A stretch of DNA of 64,000 bases, from assembly GCA_051453625.1 (NCBI GenBank), contig JBOZIK010000001.1, forward strand, positions 254,836,055-254,900,054, read 5' to 3'. The number at the start of each line of letters is the position of its first letter. Position 1 is the stretch's first letter. Source of the DNA: Welwitschia mirabilis (taxonomy: Eukaryota; Gnetophyta; Gnetopsida; Welwitschiales). Both the position numbers and the translations under genes were made by a program. This document shows, piece by piece, positions 47,030 to 58,998 of this stretch. The notes under the pieces were generated by a model, which searched no databases, was not told the DNA's origin, and saw only the letters and a list, made by a program, of their open reading frames with translations.

Positions 47030-48440
47030 TTTTCAAAAATTAAAGGACAATTTAGAAAAATTAATAGATTTAGAGCATTTCAGTATTTATTCAAATAGTA
47101 TTATTAGATTCAAGGGAAGATTTTTAGTTCTTAATGTAGATGGAACTAGATAGAAATTAATGTTTAAATTTTGTAATCCACCTATAGTAGGTTATCCTGG
47201 AGGAACTAAAATGTATCAAAACATATAAAAAAAATTGGTAGCTGGGGATAAAAAAGGATGTAATATAATTTGTGTCAAGGTTCCTTAATTGTCAACAAGT
47301 TAAAGTAGAACATAGAAATCTAGTAGGATTACTTTATTCTCATGATATTCTAGAATATAAATGAAATGTGATTCACATGGACTTCATTGTAGAAGTTCCA
47401 AATACTCAAAGAAGTAATGACTCTATTATGATTACAAGTGATAAAGAACTGAGTTAGCACATTTCATTCTAGTAAAATCTATCTATAATGATAAAGACAT
47501 AGCTAAAGTATATATTCAAGATGTTATTCAATTGCATGGTATGCCTTTAGTAATTATATATAATAGAGATTCAAAATTTACTTTTAAGTATTGGTAGGAA
47601 TCACAAACAGGTTTAAGAACCAAGTTAAATATAAGCATCACATTTCATCCTTAAATAGATGATCATCCAAAAAGAGTCAATAAAATTTTAGAAGATCTTA
47701 TTAGAGCATGTATTATAGATAATCCTAAGAGTTGGAAAGAGTACCTACCATTGGTATAATTTGCATATAATAAAAATTACTATAATTTAATTTAAATGGC
47801 TTCCTTTGAAGCCCTATATAGTAGAAAATGTAGAGCACCCACTTTATGGATAGAATCTAAGAACAGATTGATGATAGAATAAAAAATGTTAGAAGAAATC
47901 GAAAGTAAAATAAGGATCATTAAGGAAAAACTTAAAGAAGTAATAGATAGATAAAATATGTATGCATATCATTGAATAAGGGATCTTGAGTTCAAAATAG
48001 ATGATCATGTATTTCTTAAAGTTCCATTAACAAATAGAGTAATGAGAGAAGTTAAGAGATCAAAACTAATTCCTTGATTCATTAGACCATTTAAAATATT
48101 AAAAAGAGTTGGATATATTGCATACAAGCTTGCTCTGCCCATTTGATTGTTATACATGTATAATGTTTTCCATGTAAGTATGCTAAGAAAGTATGTTTTA
48201 AGTCCTTCTCATGTGTTAAATTGGTCTCATATTTAGGTGGAACTAGATTATTCAATCATAGAAAATCCATAAGCAGTGCTGGATCAACAAACTATTAATT
48301 TATGAAACATGGAGATCCATTGTGTGAAAATAAAGTGGAGTAATTATGGTGTTGATGACATTACTTAGGATCTAGAGGAAACAATGAAATATCAATATCC
48401 AAATCTTTTTGAATCTCATAATATGTAGATACATGTTCTT
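47030..48440 (+). pseudogene. Tekay pol remnant, part 2: integrase and chromodomain-like tail
   Basis: The integrase core region reads FILVKSIYNDKDIAKVYIQD, LHGMPLVIIYNRDSKFTFKY (47470-47590), then INISITFHP-type text, DDHPKRVNKILEDLIRACII and FAYNKNYYN. The Asp of NRD and the Glu region are recognisable, though HPQTDG reads HP-stop-IDD. It continues with FEALYSRKCRAPTLW, RDLEFKIDDHVFLKVP (47980) and FIRPFKILKRVGYIAYKLAL (48080, GPF/Y module). NVFHVSMLRKYVLSPSHVL (48165) follows, then a chromodomain-like end ENPQAVLDQQ-type text, CVKIKWSNYGVDD (48330). The order identifies the Tekay/Del chromovirus lineage. Stops lie mainly at expected Gln (TAA, TAG) and Arg (TGA) positions. Confidence 0.9.
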
Positions 48441-48490
48441 AAATTCTTTATGTATCTTGATTTCTAGGAGTGAATCAGTCTATAAGTAGG

Positions 48491-51400
48491 GCTCATATCC
48501 TATATTTTATATATCTATCTTACTTAATAAGATATTAAGTATATTAATATTTTAATCAAATGATGGATTACTCTCCTTTAAAGGCCTTTTTAAAATAAGA
48601 TGTAATTTTAAATTAACCTTAGTTTATAATTTTCATAATTACCCTAAAAATGGTAATAATTATATTAAAAGGTTCTTATGTGAAAAATTATCTAAACATT
48701 TTAAATTAGATAATATTGTTATGTAAGGAACTAAATAAAATGATAAGACTAATAAATTAAAAATTTCAAGAGGACATAGTAATATATTTTACATCTCATT
48801 ACCTCATTTAAATTCTTGGTAAATGTGATAGGTATATTATATTATGAATATACATTTTCTTCCTTCAGATGTGATAGGTATATTATATTATGAATATATA
48901 TTATATTATATTATTTATTGGTAAATGTGATTGATAGATTTTATACATTATGAAACAAATGAGCATGTGAACAAGTACATGCACTCTTACCTAAAACCAA
49001 GAATGACAAATGAGTAGATTTACTCTACTATGACTTTTATCTTCTTGATATATGTAAGGGAACTTGATTCATAACATACTTATTATTTTATTTATTAGAA
49101 TTTAAGATTTTATATCATTATGCCACATCGAAATTTTGAGATTTATGCATTTATTGATTTGATGCATGTCTTAAATGAATTAAACTTCCTTATAAGCCTA
49201 TGAAGGGTTAAGAAGGAGCTAGCATGAGGAAATGATGCATGTAATTAAATTTAATAATTATATCAAGAATATTAATCATCTTAATTAGGTACATAAATCA
49301 TAAATACAATCTCTTTTTGTACTTTAATGCCACTTATTACCCATCCTACTTATCAATGCTAGACCATGTGATTTTGAGATCTTGAGTTATGTGTCTTTAT
49401 CTATCTATATATAGATATCATTTCCTCTTTTTCAAAGAGGATATACTTTTCATTTTTTCATATAAATGCATTTCCTTTTTTCCTTTTTATTTATTTTATT
49501 CTTTTGCTTGTATAGCTTGGAGCTTGAAAGATTGAAGCTAAGCAACTCTTAAACATAAATCTTCATCAATCTTAAACTATTAAGGACTTACTAATCTTTT
49601 GAACTGAGATCTTTACTTATATTATCCATATGATCTCTTTGATATTTTAGTAAAATGATGTAGCACTTAAATTAAACCACTATTTATGATATATTATAAA
49701 ATTATGTTATTCTCTCCCATTAGCTTTTACCAAGATGTGGAGAGATATGAGGGGTCTCTTATGTTTGGTGATTGAGATTGCTAATGGATGTTTATGCATA
49801 ATTCACCACTTCGGGGATTCAATATACACTTAGGTACCCATTTTTATTTTGTATTAATATACATAACAATACATTTTTCATTAATTATGAATTAGGTCTA
49901 TCTTATTAAGGGTAAAGTTTGATTCTTAAAAATCTCTTTTAGGCTAGTACTCCTTCATGGTAATCCTAAGGCTTAATGTAAACACTTTAGTAAATTGATT
50001 TGATTTTTTTTCTAAATTGATTTATATTTGTATAATGTATTTATTATTTTACTAATTTAAATTATTTTACAATTAGGTGTTGAACCTAGACTATATTTTC
50101 TTTAGCAAAAGTTAAATTTTTAAAGTAGAGGCATAGGACAAAAATACTATAGCTTATTAATTAGTAAATATAAATTAATAAATTTTTTTTTATAAACCTA
50201 GGACTGTGTTATAAATGTGATAATGTAGGAATAGTAATTTTTTGGATGTGTAATATTTTTTAAAAAATTTATTTGTTAAAATATGTTAGAAAATAAATAC
50301 AAAAGACAGTAAGTAATTAATTTACATTTTTGTAACTATCAGTTATGATACTATAAACTTGAGCAACCTAACTTATAGGGAACTAAATAATATTTCCAAA
50401 ACATCCTGAATCATTTGAAAGCATAAAGTATTTTGAAAGTTATGGTTATTTTAGTGTAGTATGGTAGGACTATAATTTTAGAAAATCCAATAATTTTTAA
50501 CCTTAAAAGATGATCTTAGAAATAATATTTTTAAAATTCCAAGATAGTTTAATTAAATTTTAAGGATCCTATTATGAGTCTAATTTATGAAAAATTATAA
50601 TAATTTATTCTTGGATTCATAATTAATTATTTATTAATTTTTAACTATGATGCCTCTTTAGATCCCAAAAATGTTATAACTAATTTTTTAAATTATAGAA
50701 AAAATATTATGTAAAATTTCATAAGAAAGTTAAGTATATAAGATATATTTCTATCAGTAGCCTTAACTTAAGTTACTTAGAAATAATATTTTAGTTATAT
50801 AAATATCTCTTTTACCTTTTCCTTTATCCTACTTTGAATTGTATGCTTATAAGAGTTTTCACCTTGGTAGTTTAATTAGCATAAATATTGTTTGGCTTAT
50901 TACTTATTTTTGTAACTTATAATGTAGCCATATGAATCTTGGATGAAGAGTTATACCTTAACAACCATTATTAAACTATACTTTTTTATTTATCTTTTTT
51001 ACACAATGAAGATTTTCATATAAGCATGAAAGAATGTTTCTAGGATTGACATAGCTCCAGGTATGGATTAGTTTTTTTAAGTACATTTTTAAGGTGTGAT
51101 TTGATAGATTTACATATTTTTATTATTATTCAAAGAAAGAAATAGAAAAGAATATTTCCTTTATTTAGATTTTAATTATTGTAATCTTAAATATAAAGAT
51201 GTTCTAATATGCTTATTTTTTGTTTTATGATTATTTCTATAAAATAAATCTAATGATAATTAGAATTATTATAACTAGGTAAATAATCTATTAAATATAC
51301 ACATTAGTTAGACTTGTATGCATGTATTTATGTGGTATATTCATTGAATGAAACTAAATCTATATAATCCTCATAATGTTCATTTCCATAGTTGGATTTC

Positions 51401-52123
51401 ATCATGAAAGTGCATTGCATTGCATTTTCTTTATAATACCCTTATGGAAGTGAATTTGATTAACACTCTCTTACATTACCCATGTATGAACTTACTATAA
51501 CTTAGTATATTAATCCCTTTTAATCAATGGATTATGTTACCTCATCTAAAGATTTTTCAAGGAAGTATGATCATTTGCAAGTATGCATCTACCTCACATA
51601 CTACTTATCACCTATAGTGAAGATATATCAAGATAAAGTATAAGCCTATGGGATTGAGACCAATCATATTTGTATAGTTTAAAATCTTAAGTAGAACCAA
51701 CTCACATCTAGAGCATGGTTGGATATCGAGTTGGAAGTCCATTAATAGGAGTTGCAACCTCCTATTATATTAGTTATGTATAATTCTTAAGACTATTCAT
51801 GTATGTTTATAATAAGTTTACATCTCCTCAATCATTCATAAGATATATTTTATGTGAAAAAAAACTAAAATAGAGGACACAAATTTATGACATCACTATT
51901 GTTTGTAAATCAAAATAACATAGGAATTAATTATAGATAAACATATAATAGCAATATGATTTATTTTTTTTGAAGATATAAAAATGCTAATAAAGGGATA
52001 AGTAAAATTTAATCCTAGGTTTCCCTATGTCTATGAGTTATAAACATTAAAGAATGGAGGAATAAAAAAGGAAAAAAAGGAAAAAAATGGCTTAATTAAA
52101 GTAATAAAGAATAGGGTATCACA
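48491..52123 (+). repeat. Tekay 3' LTR (3633 bp), probably shared with the outer element
   Basis: Starts gctcatatcctatattttat and ends atagggtatcaca. By eye it is closer to the LTR at 17791-29514 than to its partner at 39409, for example in atgatggattactctccttt and gagttgcaacctcctattat. A short internal duplication of tgtgataggtatattatatt lies at 48825-48898. Confidence 0.88.
49400..49441 (+). promoter_or_regulatory. Probable LTR TATA box
   Basis: tctatatatagatatc, followed by cctctttttcaaagagg, at the same LTR position as 19360 and 40236. Confidence 0.45.
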
Positions 52124-52128
52124 AGCCA
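52124..52128. repeat. Right target-site duplication of the outer Tekay element
   Basis: agcca, identical to 17786-17790. Confidence 0.55.
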
Positions 52129-52698
52129 TCATTCTCTCATTTAGTGTCCCCATCTAATCCATAATTTTGAACTTCAAACTACTCATATACTTTGTAATCC
52201 TTTCAGTAAGCCTCTGTTCCATATTTGGAAGGATATATTAAATGTAATGTACTATGGAACCTCTTGCAATACTACTTTTAGGGAAGATCTATGAACAAAA
52301 AGCTTCTTTTGTTCTCTAGGGATGTGAATACCCATGTCTTAGAGGTACCTAGTTGACGTAGTTAGATGAGACTATGAAGGTACAACCTTAGCCTTTAAAA
52401 TGCCATACTTATGGAAGATGATTATCAAGAGGTTAGATATCCTAAAGTTTGTAGAGACCTTACCTCTAGTGTTGCTCTCAATCTACACTACGTGAATAAA
52501 GATAGGTTCATCTACTTTTTACCTCTGAATGTGATAAAAATCTATAGGTATACCATCACATAATGGCTATTGTGAAACATGAAACTAATGTTGTGAATTA
52601 GTTCTTATTGGAGTACTCTATATGCTACTAGCAAATGAGTCACAATTACCCCCTTGTAATCTTTTACAATATCCTATGTGATATCTAATAAAGTGTAG
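52124..52698. other. Unassigned DNA between the Tekay nest and the array
   Basis: No LTR, gag or pol motif. Somewhat more G+C than its neighbours, with short peptide-like stretches but no family I recognise. It is probably pre-existing host sequence. Confidence 0.4.
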
Positions 52699-54046
52699 TG
52701 TTTGTTGTTTTATAATTTATAGATTTAAAGCTAAGTTTGGACTTAGCTATTGTTCATCCTTAGGGATAACATGGGAAGTAATTCAGAATTGCACTAACTT
52801 AAACTTTAATGCAAGTTTAAGAAAAGGAAAAAGAGGAAAGAGGTAATTTTAGAAGTTGAGTTAAAACTTTATCTTGAGAGAGGAGTAAAGCAAGCTATCT
52901 CTAAGATATGGTCATTTTATTTTCAATTAATTCTTCCCTTTGATGTTGTCCAATTGCCTTTCTATAATACACTTAAATCATCAAATGCTTTTAACCCAAA
53001 TCTTGATGAAATTATCTCATTCTCCATATGAGTAATGGTGAACTCAATTACTACTTAATTTCTAAAGCTTAAAATAATAATAGAAAGTAAGCACTTAAGT
53101 ACTTAAAATCCATAAAATTAAAGGACTTAAATCAATTATTAAAAGAGCTCATACAAATGTAATAAAGTTTAATGATTAGAGTAGTTACCTAAGCATTCCA
53201 ATTATAATGTTACTCATGAATTGAAATAAAAAGTAACAACTTTTGTATTAAAAAAATAACAAATTTTTTATAGTGAAGGAAAAAAGATGTATGAGGAACT
53301 TCTTAGCAATCCTCAAAGAGAAGATGAGTCTCCTATAGAGTCACTTAGAAATATATCATAATTCAAGGATCCCAGGTTCCATAATTCTCCAAGGTAAAAG
53401 ATGACATAATGAAGGGTTGAAGACCCTTTTATAAGAAGAGATGGGAAAGAGGAATGGTTATAAATCCTTGGCTTATAGCATTAGGTGGATGTTACATAAT
53501 GACAACACTTAGGTAAGATGGTTTTTCTTCTTTTTCATTTGGTAAAGATGCTTATGATGGCACTAACACTTGGCTCTGGATTGCTGCAACTACTACCTAC
53601 TGATGTCTACATCATGTGTTTTCACTATCATCTTACTCAGCCCTACTAAATGTTGTATTGCAAATCCTCATCATTACCATCACATATCAACAACAATGCA
53701 ATTAATTTCTATTGTGAAATTAGATTGATCCCATAATTACATTAGTTTTAGTCATCCATGATAAGTCAAGAACATGAGTTGGAAATAGTTTTCTCAAATA
53801 TGTCGGCAGCACTAGTAGTCCTAGTCAGCACTATCGGCATTTTACACTATTTGATGATCAAATTAAGGCATGTCCTTTAATTAATTATAATTCATCTAAA
53901 AATTTTATGAGCATACCATAAATTCATAATTAATATGAAAATCAATGGAAGACATATTTTATGATAAAATTAATAATATTAATGTATTCTATTAAGATTA
54001 ATTAGTTATTTAACTTGACTGTAATGTCAGTTTTTACATGTTATCA
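52699..54046 (-). repeat. Athila/Tat-like LTR 1 (1348 bp)
   Basis: Reads tgataacatgtaaaaactga at its start on the minus strand and ends ataaaacaacaaaca. It lies downstream of the unit whose primer site is at 57651-57632. Confidence 0.82.
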
Positions 54047-55650
54047 CACCCCTAACTAGTCTTTTACTAGTGTTTCATGGAAAAATTGTCAAAGTCAAAA
54101 GTACTTAAGTGTACGAATGATGTAACTTTGAAAACTTTTATGACCAATTTTTTGGAATTAAGGCTTAAAATAAAAAATTGCCATGTTAAAAATGGATGTT
54201 GTACTATCTAACCAAAATTGAACTTTGTCCTTAAATTTTATGGTGAAAAATGTTAAAATTATTTTAAGAACATAGTTTTAGACATATCGCAATGAGTTCT
54301 TTTAATTAAAACCATGCAAAACGATGCAACTAAGCTAAGTAAAAGGAAAAATGTACTGCAACAAAAAGCTAAGGGAAAGGAGAACTAATTATGATAAAAC
54401 AATGCTAAGTAAAAGATTTATTAATTAAAAATATTTATGCCCTAAAAGTTATTTCTCATGAAAGTGAGTATGAAGTGAAGTAAAATAGTCTAGAGTGAAA
54501 TGAAGATGAAAAATGCATCAAATGCACTAAACCAGAAATTGATAAATAAATGAGAAAAAATTTCTAAATTAATAATCCTTTATTATATTTTTGTATTTTT
54601 ATTAGATTGCCATATCGACTAAGCAAAATATTAACTAAGTAGCTTATAGGAATTTAAGAAATTATAGCAAATCCTAAGTATGAAATTTAAAAGATAATAA
54701 TTCACATAGAGCCTTTAACTCTCACCTTTGTTGTTCCTTTATTTTTTATTTTTACCTTGACATATGTCCTTAGGTTTAAGCCTTTCAATCACATTGAACA
54801 TCTAGTGTTATGACATTTTCTACCAATAGATTTAAGCATTTCATTTTATGTACAAATTAGTGCTACATTACAAGGAAGCACTTATATCCTTAATGTAGTT
54901 GAACATGTCACAATTAGATTATTAGAGCTAAATTACTAGCAAGTGCTCATAGCCTCGATGTAGTTAACTAGACCCAATTAAGTGATTTAGAGAATAGATA
55001 TATTATTTTCTTTTTTCCATCTTCCCATAGTCATTTTTTTATGCATATTAAGGGGTCATTAGCTCATTAGCATAGTTAAGATAAGTCTTGTTCCCTTAAA
55101 AGGCTTTAGAATTAAGAAACACATATGAAGGTAAATTTCCCCTTCTCAACCAAGTATTTCTAAAACTAGAGACTTTAATTGAATGTGTCTTTAACCAACA
55201 CACTCAAAATAAACATACGTTTCCCTAGAAACCCATAACTAAACAAAATTTTAACCATTACTTAGATGATACTGAGATAGCTTATATTGATTTTTGATTA
55301 AGGGATATTAAATTAGATTAATAAGTTTTAAAAACTCATGGGTTGATGGATTGAGTGGATGATTTTTAGGCTTAATGAAGTGATTTAAAAATGGATTTAG
55401 TAAGAGGTGCGATTTGAAATGGTGGTAAGCTGAATAATAATGATGTGGATAAGTGCTCATAAGAAAATCATCCTTAAGAAAAACATGCATTTTTATAGGA
55501 TGACTTATTATAAAAAACTTAAAGGTTTTGCAATTATTAGGTTTAGATTTGGAGAAGTGATAATCAAATGATAGTAAATAATGGAAGATATTGGCTTAAG
55601 AGGAAACAATCAAAGTTACAAGTTTCATTAAGCTAATTAGCCTCTTCATG
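54047..55650 (-). other. 3' non-coding region of array unit 1
   Basis: Parallel to 58999-60640 and, in the other orientation, to 35430-36634. No reverse transcriptase or integrase motif was seen. The 60-codon open stretch at 55490-55308 has no counterpart motif and is probably chance. Confidence 0.6.
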
Positions 55651-56060
55651 ACCACTTGATAATTTTATCATGTTGAAAATATTTAGGTTCACAATTATGT
55701 TTCCAAATGATATCTTCACTTGACCATTCCTATAGTTAATTAAAGCATTTAATTTTTCAAGGAAGGGTCTTCCTAAGATGATGGACACTAAATTTCATTT
55801 GATCATATTCATATCTAAAACTACGAAATTAGTTGAGAAATAGCAGTTACTAACTTGAATTATTACATCCTTCACTATTTATAAGGGTAACTTCATAGAA
55901 TTATCTACTAAGTATAATTGGATTTTAGTGCATTTAAGGTCATTTAAAACTACTTCTTTGTAAATATAATGGGATAAAATGTTAATTCCTACTTCCAAAA
56001 TCTAACAGGGATTATTTAATGTTTTTATCTCCAATTGTAATACCTATCATGAAGAAATTT
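55620..56060 (-). pseudogene. Aspartic protease remnant, array unit 1
   Basis: On the minus strand GITIGDKNIK, a stop, SLLDFGSRN (about 56030-55990) matches the LLDLGAS active-site block of Athila/Tat proteases. After a frameshift FVVLDMNM and IILGRPFLEKLNALINY (55790-55730) match the conserved VILGRPFLA-ALI flap/dimer end. Next, LNIFNMIKL and EEANWLNETCNF (to about 55620) match the ELNVFN segment that follows protease in this lineage. Reverse transcriptase should start soon after, but the sequence passes into non-coding DNA. About nine stops are present, many at probable Gln codons. Confidence 0.8.
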
Positions 56061-56519
56061 GAGTCTTTGAACCTAGGTAGAAACTGGTTTTGGATGATTC
56101 CACTAGTCTGTTGGGCTAAGAAGGCTTTGCTCTTAACATTTATGCATTTTTTTTACAGTGCACGTATCTTTAAGAAATTTCTCGTATGAGGGTACCTTTT
56201 TAATTACTTCTAAAAGAGGAACGTTGATCTTAACTTCTTTAAAAATTTTTAAGGCCTCGAGTTATTATTTTTTAATGTTCTTCTTTCCAAGATGTTGGGG
56301 AACAGATAAAGGCTCTTTAAATGTGGACAAAGGTTTTTTTAATTCTATTACCTTCTCTTTATTTAAATCTTTGGAAAAAGATAAAGTTTTTAGTAAGGAG
56401 TTGTGTCTTTCCTTTTATTTTACCCTCATCTTTAGATGTACTCTATGTTAACCTTTGGTTAATTTTTATGTCATTCTAAGTTAAATTACCTTGATTTATT
56501 CTAATTGGATTAATCCTTC
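56061..56519 (-). other. Spacer between gag and protease, array unit 1
   Basis: A Lys- and Ser-rich decayed frame, typical of the variable stretch between gag and protease. The 97-codon open stretch on the plus strand (56158-56451) is a shadow. Confidence 0.4.
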
Positions 56520-57355
56520 TTCAAAAAATCTAAATCCCTTGGGATTTGGTTGAGTACTCATTAGGAGTTTACTAGGATCCCTATGCTTTAAAATAGAAAG
56601 AATCTATAACTGGATTTTTTGAACTAATTGAAAACTTTTAAAATGGATTGGATGTCTTACTAGAGTTTCATTAATGAAGAGGAATGTTGGTTCAGGATTT
56701 ATTGATGGTTTTAGTTAATTTGGACTTGGTTTTCCATGAATTTATTTACAAATTCTTTAAAATGATTGGATAGAGATGGTTTTTGATAGTTGATTTGAAA
56801 TGGATGAAATGAGGATGAAGGAAATGGATTAGTTGATTAACTAATTTGGTTATCTTACTTTCAAGAAAAATTAGGATGATTCCTCTACTCAAGATTATAT
56901 GTGTTGGAGTATGGGTTATTTTTCATGTTCTGCCACTAGTGTCCTATTATATTAACTTGTTTGTTAACTATGTTTTCTGATAAGGGAATGGAGGGAAACT
57001 TAGCTATTTCATGGATATTAATGTGGAAAATTATGCATTCTAGCTTAACAACCATGGATAAAGGTGAAGGTGATGTGGTTAAAGATTTAAATCTCTAAGC
57101 TAATTCATTTACTTAATTATTTACCTCTAAATTTGATAGAATCTTAAATATGCTTGTGGATCTCATTGAGTGATGGAATCTTGAGGGCTTAGTAGGTTTT
57201 TCCAAATTCTTTAAACTCTTAGCTACATTTTTTAAGTACTTCAAAACCTCATCTAGGTGCATGCTAAGAAAATTTCCTTCACTTATCATCTTACATCTTA
57301 CTAATTAGAAGTTATTGGTAGATAACCCATCATAGAAGAAACTTATCTTCATCAA
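56520..57355 (-). pseudogene. Gag C-terminal part, array unit 1
   Basis: ISFFYDGLSTNNF (57345-57310) is the FYDGLT block at the end of the Athila/Tat gag core. It is followed by GNFLSMHLDEVLKYLKNVAK, VNIIGHQWQNMKNNPYSNTY and NLE, stop, RNHPNFS (56945-56870), matching NPYSNTYNPGWRNHPNFSW. Further on, FKEFVNKFMENQVQIN corresponds to the SLEDLVKQF coiled-coil segment. Compared with unit 2, about 1.18 kb with the gag N-terminal half is deleted at about 57355. Confidence 0.82.
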
Positions 57356-57631
57356 TTAGTAGGAAAAGGAAAGCAAACGGTGTAATGCAAAGTTTAATTT
57401 AATGTTTAAAATTTTTTTAATGTTTTACTCCAAAAGCAATATGCAAACAAAATGTTATATCTACATAAAAGAAATTAGTACAAAATTAAAAAGAAACTTT
57501 AAAAATAAGCCAGATTAGTTTAGGTTTCATTAGAAAGAAGACCAATATCCATTACTAGAAAGTTAAAAAGTATTTATAAAAACTTTCAAAAATGAAAAGT
57601 AGTATTTCTCTAATCTGCCACCATGACATTA

Positions 57632-57651
57632 TCCCTAGCAACGATGCTAAA
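57632..57651 (-). other. Primer-binding site, array unit 1
   Basis: On the minus strand tttagcatcgttgctaggga, five differences from TTTGGCGCCGTTGCCGGGGA, all G-to-A or C-to-T. Confidence 0.78.
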
Positions 57652-57655
57652 AACA

Positions 57656-58998
57656 TGTTCATTATTTTATAATGTTTGTATTTAAAGCTATGTTTACATT
57701 AGCTATTATTCTTCATCAAGGATAATATGGGTAGTGATTTGGAATTACGCTAGCTTAAACTTTAATATAAGTTACAAGTTTAAGAAAAGAAAAAGAGGAA
57801 AGAGGTAATTCTATAATTTGAGTTAAAAGTTTATCTTGAGAAAGGAGGAAAGCACGTGAGCTCGAAGATATCATCAATTTATTTCCAAGCAATCTTTTAC
57901 TCTGATGTTGTCTAATTACCTTCCTATAATTAAACATAAATCATTAAATGCTATTGTCCCAAATCATGATGACATTATCTTATTCACCATATAAGTAATG
58001 GTGAACTCAATTACCACTTGCTTTTCAAAGCCTAAAATAATATTAGAAATTAATAGCTTGAGTACTTAAAATCTATAAAGTTAAAGGACTTAAAACTAAG
58101 AACTAAAAGAGCTCACATAAATATAATAAATTTCAATGGTTAAAGTAGTTACCTAAGCATTTCAATTATAATATTACTCATTAGTAACAACTCTTGTATT
58201 GTAAAAAGGAATAACTTTATAGTATAGGAAGAAACATATATGAAAAACTCCTTAGCAATCCTCAAAGGCTAGATCACTTCCCCAAAGAATTGCTTAGAAA
58301 GCCATCATAATTTGATGCTTTAAGGTTCTACAATTCTCCAAAGTTAAAGATGATACAATGAAGGGTTAAAGGCCCTTTTGTAGGAAGAGGTTAGGGAGAG
58401 GCATGATTACAAGCCCTTGACTTGTATTGTTAGGTGGACAGTTACATAATGATGACATTTAGGTAGGATGGTTTTTCTTCTTTTTTATTTGGTAAATATG
58501 CTTATGAAAACACCAACAATTAACTCTTGAGTGTTGTAGTTGATACTTACTAATGTATATACCATGTGTATTCATTTTCATACTACTTAGCCCTACCAAA
58601 TATCATGTTGTGATTTCTTGTCATTACTACCATGTGTTAAGAAAAATGTAATTAATTTCTAATGCAGAATTAGATTGAGCCTATAATTGCATTGGCTTTA
58701 GTCCTTCATGACAATTCAGTAACCCGAGTTTTAAAATAATCTGCTTATATATACCAGTAGCATTAGTAGTCCTAGCCGACAACACGAACATTTTAGGCTA
58801 TTTGATGATAAAATTAATGCATGTCCTCTAATTGAGCATAATTCATCTGAAAATGTCATAGACGTATCATAAGTTCATAATTAATGTGAAAATCAATGGA
58901 ATACATATTTTTATGATAAAATTAATGATATTAATATCTTCTATTAAGATTAATTGATCATTTAACTTGATTGTAATGTCAATTTTTACATGTTAACA
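57656..58998 (-). repeat. Athila/Tat-like LTR 2, shared middle LTR (1343 bp)
   Basis: Starts tgttaacatgtaaaaattga and ends attataaaataatgaaca on the minus strand. The primer site of unit 1 follows it and the 3' region of unit 2 precedes it. Confidence 0.85.

Larger units (their letters stand above)
17791..52123 (+). mobile_element. Outer nest: Tekay-like LTR retrotransposon with nested insertions
   Basis: The first LTR starts at 17791 (tatcatatcc) and the last ends at 52123 (gggtatcaca), and both outer flanks are agcca. This marks the 34-kb block as the descendant of one Tekay/Del-type insertion. Within it lie an Athila/Tat-like derivative in the 5' LTR (22195-29191), the 3' end of another (35097-37966), part of a third (38140-39408) and a second Tekay element (39409-48490 plus the shared last LTR). 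Deletion between the inner and outer 3' LTRs would explain why the rest of the outer internal region is missing. The 5-bp match could be chance at about one in a thousand. Confidence 0.6.
39409..52123 (+). mobile_element. Inner Tekay-like element, near full length (12.7 kb)
   Basis: LTR, primer site, gag, protease, reverse transcriptase, RNase H, integrase, chromodomain-like tail and LTR are all present in Tekay/Del order. Flanks differ (taatt before, agcca after), so the two LTRs do not come from one clean insertion. Every frame is broken. Confidence 0.85.

Noticed and set aside
17791-52123. CRISPR-like or satellite array from repeated LTR blocks
   Set aside because: The repeats are long, dispersed and ordered as LTR-internal-LTR with primer sites; this is plant retrotransposon structure.
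39404-52128. Simple single insertion of the element at 39409-52123
   Set aside because: Its flanks (taatt and agcca) do not match and its LTRs are unequally related to a third LTR.
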